This document shows, piece by piece, positions 33,987-45,435 of a stretch of 64,000 nucleotides of DNA. Origin of the DNA: Gloeophyllum trabeum ATCC 11539 (Eukaryota > Basidiomycota > Agaricomycetes > Gloeophyllales > Gloeophyllaceae); the NCBI RefSeq assembly GCF_000344685.1, contig NW_006920427.1, forward strand, positions 1 through 64,000. Reading direction: 5' to 3'. Within the stretch, counting starts at the first letter, position 1. Each line of letters starts with the position of its first letter. The notes under the pieces are model-generated. The model was not told where the DNA came from, searched no databases, and worked only from the letters and a program-made list of their open reading frames with translations. The translations under genes and the position numbers were made by a program.

Positions 33987-35291
33987 TCATTCCTTCATCT
34001 TGCGACGACCGCGCTTAGGTCGTTCGCAGGTTTCGAGTATGCGCGCGTCCCACCTTGGCGTACTCGTCGTCGGACTGGTGCCGAACTCCGACGCCGTCGT
34101 GTTGTGTTCGAGGACCATAATCTCTGACACTGGGGTAGTGGGCAATACATCGGGAACGTATCCCCCAAGTGGATTCCGAGCGCGGAGAGGATTGTGAAAG
34201 TCGTCTCGCCTTACAGGACGCAGAGGGTGCGGCGCTTTTACGTCCGCGGCTATTTGGTCCTGATAGAACGGAGGCGGGGGATGCACGAAAGGCGTGACGA
34301 CCAACTTCGGTTTTGGCTTCGTCCTGAGAAACGGGAATAGTCTCTGCATAATAGATTGTTGAGGAGCGTCCGAGTCACGCTGGGGCTCCAATGGACTCGG
34401 CGGATCGACGGCCTCGACACAGTCAACATAGCGAGCGGACTCCGCCAAGTCGACGACCGAGGCGGCTCGTGAAGCGGTCCTCGATTTCCGTGGCGCAAAT
34501 AGAGAGCGCATGAACATGGATCTCGGTTCTTGGTTGACCTCCTCCCTCTCAGGCGGACTACCAAAGGAGGAGCCGCTGTACCCTGAAGGGCCTTCAGGAA
34601 AAATGGGAGGAGGGAAATTCGGTGGACGCACCCGACTGAGGCCTGATGACCGCGAGCCGTTTCTCGACGGCGCGAATCTTCCGCACGAAGAAATAGGAAA
34701 GGCCGGCGATTACGCAAAGAGGCAGCACGATCGCTACTGCCATAACCGCCTTGGTCGAAGCCAGAGGTCCGCCGCGGCTTGCGACAGCGGCCACCTGCGA
34801 CACCTGCGAAGTTGTATTGCCCGGCGATGCCGAGGAGGAGGAGGAGGAGGAGTTATACATGACGTAGTCGAGGAAGACCTCAGAGCCATTCTTGTTGGTC
34901 ATGGTGAGGTTGTGAACCCCATATGTGAGGGCCCCGGAGTCGTAGTACACCTGGTGGTACACGGGGTGGTCCGCACGCGTGACGTTGAAGCTGGCAGTCG
35001 CGCCAGGGCCGTCGCCGCCATCCAGAGCGAACGTCAGATTCAAACCGGGGAAACCAATAACGCCGTACACCCCGACCCATGAACCTGCAACCCGGTCATG
35101 ATTTCCAGACACTATTGGACTCTTTCATCAAAGGTGGCTGGCCTACCTGTAAACGAGAACGTTGCCGAGTCGCCTGCGGTGGTGGTGTAATGGGTAGTGC
35201 CCATGTACGTGTTATTAGGATCGCCTCCCACTGTCCAGTTCCCGAAGTAGTGCAGTTCCGGAGACGTGTCATCGAGGACGACCTGAGCCAT
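33987..35291 (-). CDS. single-pass membrane protein with N-terminal jelly-roll-like domain, copy B
   Basis: Paralogue of copy A with the same intron position after FSFTG (joined here to SWVGVYG). Starts MAQVVLDDTSPELHYFGNW at 35291 and ends KMKE at 33987. The membrane helix region (TKAVMAVAIVLPLCVIAGLSYFFVRKI, cited by position about 34680-34770) and the tail (FVDLAES-like, then EIMVLEHNTTASEFG) are conserved. The linker between sandwich and helix is a long Ser run (SSSSSSS). Both copies appear intact, so both may be expressed. The exact join of the exon after the membrane helix (near 34585-34640) was not fixed. Confidence 0.7.
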
Positions 35292-37439
35292 GTCCCCCGC
35301 GGAATGAGTCGGTGTTTATGAATGATGCGAGGCGACTTCTTAAAGGATAGAGAAGCTATTGGTCGCACCGTGGCGCCGTTTCAGCCTAGTGCGCCCTCAC
35401 CCGCGATACCAGAAGACGCAGCCGCAGCCGCAAACAAAGTAAACGATCAAGTCGAGCATCAAGAGAACGTCGATCAAACTGGTCGCATACACGGAAGACA
35501 AGAATCGGGCCTTCGACCTAGCCGCAGGGTCTCAAGTCCTTAGTCCAGGCTGGCACAAGGCATCACTGAGAACTCGGAACACAGGTGCTCTGACGGTATC
35601 AGTCAGATGTGACGATCATCGAACGTAGGCGTCGTCTCCTCGTGTACGGCGTGCAACACCTCAACCGACGGAACGCCTCCAAATAATTTTGTTGGAAGTA
35701 CTATGCGCTGGTAGGCTTGTCAGACCACCGTCAATGCTACGGAACATATCAACACACCAACACGCGCAAAGCTGTTCCCGGTCTAGACATCCCGCGTCTA
35801 TTTAAGTAGTGATCAGACCAACAAGATGCGGCGGGACAAACGCCCCTTCACTGACCAATATGAGACGAGGACTGCGTTGGATAAATCGTGCACATCCCTA
35901 CCTAGCGCAAATGCCGCAGAAGGTCAGCGCCACAGGAATCCCTGGCCGCCTGCGGAAATAGGCAAGTAGGACGCACGTTTCCCCCACGACGCACCGGCAG
36001 GCGCGACGTTACCGAAATACTCAGCCCGAGGGTGAGCTCAAGTAAGTTATAATGTATAACCACTCAACTCCTTGGTATCACCAATATCAGCGAAGTATAA
36101 CAAACTTGAAGCTTGAAGACCCGCGACTGAGGGTAACACCATATGTCGCGAAGAGCAGTGGATCACCAACACGCAGGCACGACCTCCGACCTCCGATCAG
36201 TTGACCTGATCGCCCGCTGGCTCGGAGCCGCGTGTAACCTGTAGGAAATGCATCAGAAATCACAGCACACACATACAGCAGACCGCATATACGCGGGCTC
36301 ACTGAGACGAGGCAGTCATGCATATATGAATACCCAAGGGGAAACCGACTGCCACGCCGCATCCCCGGAATACTCTGTTCAAGAAATACGTTGAGGGGAC
36401 CACAGTACTCAGCATAGAAAAGAGGGGATCGCAGACACCGGCGCTGATCCAACCCCGCCTATGAGTATGACTGGACTGCACCACGTACGAATCTGAGAGC
36501 CCGCTCTGCGAGTATACGTATCCACTAGGTTCCCATAGGACAGTAACGCCCGACTAGAGCAACGACGCCGACGCAGACGCCGACCGCCGTCCAAACCTTT
36601 CTTTCTTTTTGCCGAACGATACAGCGCCCACGGATTTCCAGCAACAGGATATCAACTACACTCTGTACGCCCTGCTCGAGAGTCGGCGCTTCCCCTCATC
36701 TGGCGGCGGCGTCAGTATGAGAAACGCACGTGCCATCAACTCACAGCTCACCTGCGCCTGATCCAGGACGGAGCACAGTGACGCGCACATATCCTGCCTT
36801 CCTATTATCGGGGTCGCCAAGTATGCACCGAGACGCGACGGACGCGGCGGGATATATGTCCGCAGAAACTTGAATGGAGCGCGGCGCGCCGAAAGTCCCG
36901 AGAGCAGGATACCAGCTATACCCACAGCCTTGCATGAAAACTCATAGCCGCGCCGTCCGTGATCACAACTTCCACGCCGTCAACCCACCTGCGCATATAG
37001 CGAAGAACCGGGGACGATTACCGTCCGCGAAGTGCGCGACGAGCGACTAGTGCCAATGCGACAGTCACTAGATTATTATCGGTTAAAATCAGAGATAACG
37101 AAGCGGGATGGAGAACAGGGGCGGGAGCGATGGTACGCAATCCGCGGCAACGGGATGAATGAGGGTGAGTGCGTGACCGTATTGGCAGGAGGCTACGTAT
37201 GACATGGGGAAACGGGAATCAGCGGTATGCGAGTAAGGCCAGCGACACCCACCTGAGATCTCACTTCGGTGCTACGGGTCCACTCGTCCTCGAAAATCTA
37301 GACAACGGACGAAACTCGTGTATTTCTACACTCGAGAACCGCGGGCAATATAGCGAGAGATCCATGTGAATAAGATCAGATTGCACACGTTATAGACTGG
37401 GGATATACAGATAATGATACGAGAAGCAGCGGGCCAGCG
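35292..37439. other. long intergenic region, no gene seen
   Basis: More than 2 kb with only short overlapping open frames. No transposon ends, RNA gene or domain was recognised. The base composition looks ordinary for the window. Confidence 0.4.
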
Positions 37440-38438
37440 TCATGTACGCAACCAAGCCGTCTTTGCTATCTTCTTCTGTTTCTTCTGTTCCTTCCACCGA
37501 TCCTGGATACACCAAATAACATCAGTACTCCGCGCATACATCCACACCCCACGCTCCCTTCCGTCACAGGCGCTCGCAGCCGCACCCTCGCAAACCACAA
37601 CCGCACTCACCAAATCCTTCTTCGTGGGCCGCTTCCTCTTCTTCCCCTCGCGCTCCTCCTCCTCCTTCTGCAGCGCGACCTGCCGCTCCCACTCCGCCAT
37701 GTCGAAGTACACCTCGCTCATGCGCTTCATGCGCTCGTACTCGCTCAGGTGCCCGGGGTCGCGCGCGTCGGGCCGCGCGAACGCGCCCGTGCGCGCGTTG
37801 AACTTGGCGGTGAACTCGAACGGCTGCGGGCCGGCGCCGCCGGGCTGCGCGAGCGACGGGTCGAGGAAGGCGAGGGACGGGTCGATGCCCTGCGCGGCGG
37901 CGGCGGCCTGCATGGCGTACAGGTGCGCGACGGCGGGGTTGCTGCCCGGCCCGGGGGACGTCGCGGAGGACGGGCCGGCTTGCGCTTGCGCCTGCGGCTC
38001 AGGGGACGCGGATGCGTGCGCGCTCGTGGACGCGGAGGGCTGGGAGGAAGCGGGCTGCAGGGGGTTCTGCCAGGTCGTCTCGTTCGTGCGGGCGTTGTAA
38101 AAGTAGTACGCGTTGTGCGCGGGCGAGTAGATCGCCTGCCATTCGTGTTGTGTTGCAGGCGCCGGTGCGGGCGAGGAACTATCTGTAGCAGGCGCCGCGT
38201 TCTCAGGAGCAGCGTCGCCCTCGGTCTTGGACGACTCCTGCGCCGGCGCCTCGGACTCGTCCTTCTGTGGTGAAGGGGACGCCTTGCCGTCGGCGCTGGC
38301 GTTGGGGGACGGCGAGGGAGAGCGGGTCTTGCTGCTGCTGGGTCGAGGACTGGGGCTGGACATGGCAGTGGCGACGAGCTCGAGCGCACTGCAGGCCGTT
38401 CGGAAGCTCTCCGCGGGTGTTTGGCCATGTTTACTCAT
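37440..38438 (-). CDS. WW-domain protein
   Basis: Contains one WW domain: HEWQAIYSPAHNAYYFYNARTNETTWQNPL, with both Trp, the Tyr-Tyr-Phe strand and the final Pro (given by position about 38050-38145). It is flanked by Ser/Pro-rich disordered stretches and an Ala/Gln-rich linker, with a basic C-terminal helix. The intron near 37500-37610 is a 108-nt in-frame GTGAGT..CCAG; splicing joins KRPTKKDL to DRWKEQKKQKK. WW proteins with such tails often bind Pro-rich partners in mRNA splicing or transcription; the exact role is not known. The start may be the later Met at 38363 (MSSPSPRPSS). The long antisense open frames here are GC-driven. Confidence 0.75.
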   Translation of the reverse strand: MSKHGQTPAESFRTACSALELVATAMSSPSPRPSSSKTRSPSPSPNASADGKASPSPQKDESEAPAQESSKTEGDAAPENAAPATDSSSPAPAPATQHEWQAIYSPAHNAYYFYNARTNETTWQNPLQPASSQPSASTSAHASASPEPQAQAQAGPSSATSPGPGSNPAVAHLYAMQAAAAAQGIDPSLAFLDPSLAQPGGAGPQPFEFTAKFNARTGAFARPDARDPGHLSEYERMKRMSEVYFDMAEWERQVALQKEEEEREGKKRKRPTKKDLVSAVVVCEGAAASACDGRERGVWMYARSTDVIWCIQDRWKEQKKQKKIAKTAWLRT

Positions 38439-39068
38439 ATACTAAATGTAGTAACTGTAGTATTCACGATCAGGCTGCCGAGTCCCTTTTTACTGATGTC
38501 GAGTCCCAAGCGAACTTGGGACTCGATATACATACTTAGATATACGCCTCATGATTGCTGCATCGTAGAGACTTTCTACTAGTACCAGAAAGATACATCG
38601 CAGTGTAAGTACACCGATGTCGCATAAACTATCACAGAATCTTGGGCCGCGTACCTGTCATCCGGATGCCCCCGCAACCCTACTGGAACTTGTGGCACAT
38701 GTGTATAGGTGATTCTGCAATCAGTAGATCTAGCAACCTTCGGCAGCTTTCCGCTGCATCGCGTCTTACATACATCCGGCTTCACCCATCAAGGTCGTCT
38801 GCCACCAGGTGTGGCACTCGTACTTCATGGTACATCTACGTACGATGAATCTACGAGTAACGGGAAATTGGCCCTGTTACATAGCCCCGGGCATAGGACT
38901 CGCCGGCATCCCACTCATAAGTTAAAAAAAAAAAGCGCGGACGATCCTGTCAAGTGCCAACCCTTCGGGAACGTCATCCTGTGTCCTTCTGGACTTCGAC
39001 TGCATCGCCTCCTCCGCGCAGCCTTATCACTTCCGCTCTCAGGTCATGAATTGTCTGCTACAGGGAAG
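38439..39068. other. intergenic, no gene seen
   Basis: Includes a short A-run near 38924-38934. No recognisable gene. Confidence 0.5.
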
Positions 39069-39994
39069 TCAGCTTAGCACTCCCTCCACGCAACAGCTGT
39101 TAAAAAAGAACGCGCTTGCCTCCAGCTGCGCCGAGACCACGGTGATCACCGGCTCCACCGCGATTTGGCCTTGGCGGGTCTCGACAACGGCCACACGGAT
39201 GGCCACCTGGTTGGACACCTGCAAAGGGGATCAATGAGGGGACCCGCAGAAAAATAGCGGGAACAAAGACAGAACATACACTGAACCAGGCCTTTGCGGT
39301 ATCAAGTTTATTCTTGCATTTCTGAATGACGTCCTTGTCGTCCTCGGTCGCCGCCATGCGCCTGAGGAGCCCTCGGGAAGATATCTTTGCTATATCTTCG
39401 CGTACACACTCCAATTCTCTGCGCGCACAGGCAGGATTAGTCGTGCATAAAAAGGATTTTATGTGTTGTTTCGTGTCACTCACGACCTGAATTGTTCGAT
39501 GGCTGCTTCGAACCCATCACCCAGTTCGCCTGGATTTTTTCCTTGGGTCTCCTTTACCAGGACCTGCACGACTGCATTGACCAGGTCAAGGACAGCAAAA
39601 CATTGCTCCTTATTCCTTTTCGCGTTCTGGCGCACAAATCAACACGCAGCCTCAGATCCTGACAAATACCTCGACATGCCTGCACTAATTTCGCGATCTC
39701 TTGCGCTACTCCCACCGCCGCTTTGATCCCGGGTATATTCAGGTCGTCCGCGGTTTTGGAAAGAGCAGCCAAGGCGACGAAGCCTACCGTGCCTGCCACC
39801 TGACGCTTGCGCTTCGATATCGTTACCTTTCGAAAGACACGGCGGTGGAGGGGTATCGGGGAGGGGGTGTCAGATGCTGCCCCGATGTCCGCCATGGTAG
39901 GAGCACGGGAGGCTTGGTCGCTGCGGCATTCCCCGGTTGCCTTCTTCGCTTTCTTGAACGCGCGCTGGCGGAGGGATGTGCCTAGGGAGGGCAT
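39069..39994 (-). CDS. MLKL-like four-helix-domain protein
   Basis: About 260 residues after splicing. Introns lie at about 39628-39672 (GTATTT..CCAG), 39432-39500 (joined to RELECVRED) and 39217-39282. The middle (FVALAALSKTADDLNIPGIKAAVG, cited by position about 39690-39780, then AVLDLVNAVVQVLVKETQG and FEAAIEQF) has the alpha-helical pattern of the MLKL N-terminal-domain family that is frequent in Basidiomycota. In animals and plants this helical domain attacks membranes in regulated cell death; the role in fungi is less clear, perhaps in heterokaryon incompatibility-type responses. Here it is alone, without NACHT or kinase partner domains; after splicing the C terminus is a short beta-rich stretch ending FFFNSCCVEGVLS. 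Start at 39994 (MPSLGTSLRQRAF) chosen; 40138 is an alternative. Confidence 0.6.
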
Positions 39995-40405
39995 CGTCCA
40001 CGTCCGACGTGGCTGGCTGCTGACTGCTGACTGCTGTAGAGTAGGGAGGACAAACGAGAGACGGGAGTTAGTGCTGTGCAAGAGGACATCGTCGAATCGA
40101 GAGCGCAGGTCGGAACTCGAGCGTTTCCGGTCTTTCACAGCTTACTGACATGCTTTCCTTAGCACCAAAGGCCGTGAAAATTGAAGGAACGATTATTCGG
40201 TAAATCTCAGTGCTTCAGAACCATCGCACGAAGCCTGGATCCATGGCCCCTGGCTTGTTCCTGATATGTCAATCACAGTAGTTTTCAGCGACTCAAAACA
40301 AACACAGAGGGTGTAGAAGATAGAGGGGACGGCACCCAACCGCTATAGGACAAGGGCTGTAGCTTCAGAGCTTGGGGCTGTGGGGACACTGGACGCTGTA
40401 CTGGG

Positions 40406-40760
40406 CAGTGATGTGCCGGTCGACGACTAGTCGACCAAAGTCAACAAAGTCGACAAGTCGTCGACTAGTCGACAACAGTCCACGGTCGACCGTGAGAATA
40501 GTCGACCGGACTGATGCGTGGAGGCCTGAGCCAATCGCTGACCAGGAAAAGATGTCCCTGGCCTGGCCCTGGCCAGTCTTCTCGGCTTTTGCCTTCGGGG
40601 GAAACCGCTGCATGTTGCTCAGAGCTGTTCGTACACCGTGGGACAGTCGACAACGCCGTGGGACAGTCGACAAGACTTACGGTCGACGCGCCGGACTGTC
40701 GACTAGTCGACAAGTCGACGGGTGGACTGCACGGACTAGTCGCCGACCGGCACAACACTG
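40406..40760. mobile_element. hAT-type MITE, 355 bp
   Basis: Begins CAGTGATGTGCCGGTCGACG and ends with the near-exact inverted copy (two mismatches over about 27 bp). The 8-bp direct repeat GTACTGGG flanks it exactly (40398-40405 and 40761-40768), the target-site size of hAT elements, and the CAGTG end fits hAT. The ends carry several GTCGAC and CTAGTCGAC repeats, which could be transposase-binding subterminal motifs. No transposase frame is present. The flanks are otherwise ordinary, so the insertion looks intact and fairly recent. Confidence 0.85.
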
Positions 40761-40768
40761 GTACTGGG

Positions 40769-41334
40769 CCTAGGACAGGTGTACTTGTGACCTGATATAA
40801 ATCTGACTGGAGACATGCATATACAGATAGCAACTGAAAACGACAGGCAGAGCGTTACTGGTCGGGGAATTGAGCGTCCTCCCTCCTGTCGAGTGAAAGA
40901 CCACGCGGCCGACACTCAGGCCGAAGTCGCTGACAACAGTCACAGTGGCAACCTTCTCTTGAAGCAAACATCCTGCAGCCTCTACCAGTCTAAGCATCGG
41001 GAATGAGTGGGGAAGCCAGGACATAATCGGATTAATTGCAGCGCTAAGGGACAGTTCCTATCCCACGCTCTGCGACTCAGGAACCCATGCCTCAGATTTG
41101 TTGACAATTGCTTCCTCTGCATGATTTTCTGGTATGGTATGGCTCCCACTTTTCCACATCCCGAGATGGGGGTCAGCGGCAAGAAAACAGAGCATCGGGT
41201 CCAGTCCCGGGCCAACGAAGCCTCATCTACAGGAGCACCTCACTTGGCGCCCAATCTCTACTTCAGTGCAATCCTGCGGTATTTAGTCCTGCGCATTATG
41301 CATAACGTATTACGTATGCACAATTTTGAGTACA
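40769..41334. other. intergenic, no gene seen
   Basis: Between the MITE and the stop of the MFS gene. Nothing recognised. Confidence 0.45.
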
Positions 41335-43624
41335 TCATGCAGCCTGCGACTTCTCCTCGGGAGCCGACACACTGTTATCAGCAATTCTAACACCCTTCTT
41401 CCCACCCGTAATCCCAATGCCCCGAAGCCACACCACGTTCACAGCCAGCCCGACACAACTCGCAGCGAAGCACGTCCACCCTGCTGCCCTATACCCTTTC
41501 AGCAAGCTCCCTGCCGCGTCACTGTGGTCAGAAACTGCAGTGGCGATGGCTGAGGTAATCGCCAGGCCGATAGAAGTGGCAATCTGCATTGACATTCGGG
41601 GTTACGGTTAGCCAGGCAGGATGTCCGATATATTTTTACGAGCGATGCATACCCGCGTCCCCGTCGCGAAAAGCCCCCCTGCGAGTGCCTGCGAGTCGTC
41701 CGGCATGGACGTGAGCACGAATAGGTTCCCAACTGTGTAGATCGCGTCCGCGCCGGCTACAATCCAGCGCATCAGTCAGCTTTTGCCAGGACGGCGCCCT
41801 TCCAGATCCGGGACCTACGCAAGAGTACCATCACCCAGAATGCGTTTCGCCAGTATGTGGTTGATGGGTCTATAACGGCGAATATCGCGGAGGACGCCTG
41901 CGTAATAGGAGCCAATACCCTTAGAACTGAATGCACAGCTATCACAGAAGAAGCAAAAGAGCTCACGACTGTGGTCCCCACTCCGAATGCGTTGAGCCAT
42001 TCACCAGGGAGGTACTCGACTAGCCACCCTGTAGCCGTGTTCACCACCACGCCGGATATCGATTCGGGAATGAAGCGTATCCCCGTCTGGGCTGGTGTCA
42101 AATATTGTACGTCTTGATAACTAGGTCCGGTGATGAGCAGGAGGTCCGGTCAGCAAAACGATTGACCATGACATAGTGGAGGCTCACTAGACGGTGACGA
42201 AGTACTGCAGCACGTTGAAGTTCCACCAGATAAAGAATATAAGCAGGAAAAACGCGCGGAACTGTGTATCCTTGAATATAGACATTTTGAGGAGGACGGA
42301 GTGTCCCCGCTTGTCCCGCATATGCTCCCACGCCACAAAGGCCGCCAAAATGACGACGGACAGCGCAAAGAGCGTCGGAATGTACGCCACCCTCCATCTG
42401 CGGGGTCTTAGCGCTCGCCTAAGAGCTTCCGCGGACACTTACCCGACATTTTGAGACTGTCTGTAAGCATACCGCACATAAATGGATGAAACCGTGCGAT
42501 CAACTGAGGTAAGGGTCACTTACGACAGGGAGAAGATCAATAGCACCAGCCCGGTCGAGCTCAAGCACACGCCCGGCCAGTCGAGTGCTCTGTCATACTT
42601 CACCACGTCCTGCGGGACAGACGCCACGCCAGCCAGTAAGAAGAGCCCGCCCAACCCCGCTTGGACGACGAATATCCAGCGCCAGCCTCTGTGCAGCTCG
42701 CAGAGGAAGCCCGCTGGGGATTGTGCGTGTCACAGGGACAGAAGCGGTATCACAAGGGAACGTGAGGTACATACCTGACAACAGACCAAGTATGAATCCG
42801 ATGCTCTGCCCGCCGGCCATCACTGCGATGGCGCGGTTCTTGAGGGCTCCTTCGAGGTTGCTCCCTAGGACGCCCATGCCTGTTACGTAGCTAGATGGGC
42901 CGGGGGTTATACTGCGAGATTAACTAAACATACCGGAGGACGTCATCATCGCGGCGCCGATCCCCAGCAAACCCATCATAGTGTTGAATGAGATCGGTTC
43001 TGCATCGGGCGGTGAGATGCATACTTCGCATAATTGACTGTAACAGACTGACCAGGGCAGAAAATGGGCGGTATACTGAGGAAGGTGAAGAGAGCTGTTC
43101 CAATGAGGAAGACGGGTTTCCGACCATACTTATCCGCAAGACGACCAGTAAGAAGCAGGAGACATCCAAATGTTAGACTAAAACGATGAAACAGTCAGTG
43201 GATAGTAGGAAAGAGGTATGAGAGAGAACAGACTTGAAAGCTTGTAGAGGCCATGCCAAATCCGACTGCGAGAAATGCAGGTCTTTGCCAAAGGAGGGAA
43301 TGGCCACAGTGACCGCTCCATTCATGTACACCTGTAGCGATTGCCCTCGTTAATGTAGGATACTTCCAATGGAGAAGAGAAGGCAGTGAGAACATTGAGC
43401 AATGTCGAACCGCTCACGGCTATAATCATACACCATGCTCTCCAGCCGGTTAAAGGCTGAATCCGCGGCGGACCGAGAACTGGCGAGACGGAGCCCAAAG
43501 TAGGGCTTTGTGCGCCCTTTTCAACGACAGGAACGGTAGGCTCCGGCAAGGGGTCGCCAGCAAATACGTTGTGGTCCGTTATGCATTCTGGGGTCGATTG
43601 TTCGACTTGATTTCCTTTGCTCAT
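41335..43624 (-). CDS. MFS transporter (drug:H+ antiporter 2-like)
   Basis: About 550 residues over some ten exons. It starts MSKGNQVEQSTPE and first enters the membrane at WRAWCMIIAVSGSTLLNVLTA. The cytoplasmic motif A reads LLLTGRLADKYGRKPVF (exon near 43100-43190), typical of the major facilitator superfamily. Further helices include GGQSIGFILGLLSGMY and RRWRVAYIPTLFALSVVILAA, and near the end GLAITSAIATAVSDHS and GWTCFAASCVGLAVNVVWL. The pattern (MDDSQALAGGLFATGTRLATSIGLA-like loop near 41580-41700) resembles the 14-helix aminotriazole-resistance group of DHA2 transporters. The substrate is unknown; it is a likely plasma-membrane exporter. No biosynthetic genes flank it. Confidence 0.82.
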
Positions 43625-44155
43625 GTTGAACGGGAAGCTGCCTGGCGCTTGGGTCTTTCGAGGGATTTAGGGCCCGGGCGGTCCGCTGGCAGTATCGCCA
43701 GTCGCCTCGCGTGAAACTGTGAGAGTGGAACGGTTTCGTTATCATTATTGTCAGTACGCGGCGGCTATACTCACCCTTCAGACGGAAGCAAAACGTTCAA
43801 GAAGCAAATTTGCAATTGACAGGCACGATTATGAGCGAATGATGGGGTGCTCGGACCCGAGAATACTTCAGTTTCCCTATTGGAGATCTTGACTATGTAG
43901 CAGGTTGATTGCCAAATTTACATGAGCCTGCAACTACGGCATGTTCCATAACTCACACAAATGCGGGTTTGCGTCAAATCTTGGGATAAAACTTGTGGCT
44001 GTAGCATCGTCTACGTATGGAACCCCCACTTCATGCGAAGGAGGTGAGTCCGCTTGCGAAACCCGTTGTACGTAGTGGCGATGCGCTCCACGTGCGGGTT
44101 TGCAATTGGCACACTCCGGAGCAGTCATCAGGCGTCGCTCACGAACGGCTATGTA
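43625..44155. other. intergenic, MFS promoter side
   Basis: No gene recognised. A CGGGTTTGC-like word occurs twice (about 43965 and 44095), just outside the next element. Confidence 0.4.
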
Positions 44156-44758
44156 CTATCATTTGGGTAGTTTTGCAAAACTCTCTGTAAATCGACGTGT
44201 TGCGGCCAATTCGCTAGCTCTTGCGCCAAAACGTTTTTATGGCATTGTGTAGCACCCTTTTATGTACCCAACTGTAATTTTTTTGTATTTTAATTCATGG
44301 TGTAGAGGATGCTGGACAGATGCCGGGGTGTGCAGGGGGTTTTGCAAAAGTTTGTCACGCGTGACATCCCCGCGAGATTCATCACGTTTTTGTCACGATC
44401 CGCCTCTCGGCGTTTTGCAAAACAGGTTTGCTATAGCTACATCCTCTATCTCTCCACAATCGGGCTGCTTAGGTGGCTCAATGTATGGTACACCAGTATA
44501 GTCCAAACAAAATCCCGGCAAAAAATCATGGAATGGGTACCAGATCTAGATTTCACACGGTCTGTAGGCAGTTGCAAACACCCTCCTCTTCCTCCCTCTC
44601 CATGACCACTCGATATTTCCCTAAACCAACTTCACAGAGGGTATCTACTAGTCTATATCTACATCCCTAAGAAGTCTCTGAATTTTTTTATTTGGTATAG
44701 AGCTCTCTCTAGGGGCTGCGGTAGTTTTGCAAATTTTGCAAAACTACCCAAATGATAG
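44156..44758. mobile_element. TA-flanked MITE with 25-bp perfect inverted repeats (603 bp)
   Basis: Left end CTATCATTTGGGTAGTTTTG... (25 bp, 44156-44180) is matched exactly in inverted orientation at 44734-44758. TA dinucleotides border both ends (44154-44155, 44759-44760). The palindrome TTTTGCAAAA, part of the repeat, also occurs inside at about 44340 and 44413. No coding content. The first bases (CTATCATTnGGG) are shared with the element at 57-928, suggesting mobilisation by related transposases of the Tc1/mariner-pogo type. Confidence 0.85.
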
Positions 44759-44760
44759 TA

Positions 44761-45379
44761 ATGATGAAGGGCACGAGGACGCATCTCCATCATTCTATCC
44801 GGAGACATCGGTGAGTTGGTAAGTAACACGGTTTGTCCGACTATGTCATATTTTGGCATCTGCATGAAGACGATCGAAGGAATGCAAGTCTTTGTTCTCA
44901 TGCAATGCTATTACCTTCCTCATGGATGGATCAAACAGGAATTCAAGCCATCACGCCTGTCCATCCGATACCGTATGCTTCTGATCATCAGGCCATCATC
45001 AATCGAGCTCGCTTTGCTCATACTCTGTAAGGCCTGTAAGTCGAGCATAGCATCAGGACCGCGGTACATTAACGAATACACTATACCCTTTCTGTTGCAG
45101 CTCTGATGTGGCACTGCCCTTGCATGTCAATTAGCACTACCATATGGCCGATGACGCGCTCCGACGACGTTACGCCGGGAAATATGCCAGGTCCGGACAT
45201 CGCAACAGAGCTCGCAGTAGATCTGCCAAGGGCCTGTCGGCTGACATCTGACTTTTCCTGCTCATGTGCGACAGGCGGCTGCGTCGGTTGAAATAAACTG
45301 ATGGTAATTCCGCATTCTCTGCGTCTGCAGGTCCAACCTGTTAACACGCCTCTTTCGTAGGCCTGGAAAGGTCCATCAG
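44761..45379. other. intergenic, no gene seen
   Basis: Open frames on both strands overlap (for example 44816-45106 plus, 45081-45347 minus) without recognised family features. Confidence 0.4.
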
Positions 45380-45386
45380 TATAAAA
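45380..45386 (+). promoter_or_regulatory. TATA box of the kynurenine monooxygenase gene
   Basis: TATAAAA, 50 bp upstream of the ATG at 45436. Confidence 0.5.
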
Positions 45387-45435
45387 TACCAGTATGCACG
45401 CAGCTTAGCTCGTCCGAAGTTCTTGACTTCTACAA

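Noticed and set aside
37745..38428. Long open frames antisense and out of phase in the WW-domain gene
   Set aside because: They are Arg/Pro/Ala-rich shadows produced by GC-rich codon use; the minus-strand frame has the WW domain and a sensible intron.
40415..40745. Cluster of GTCGAC/CTAGTCGAC repeats, resembling a CRISPR-like array or a satellite
   Set aside because: Spacing is irregular and repeats are only 6-12 bp. They fall inside a single hAT-type MITE bounded by an 8-bp target duplication, which explains them better.
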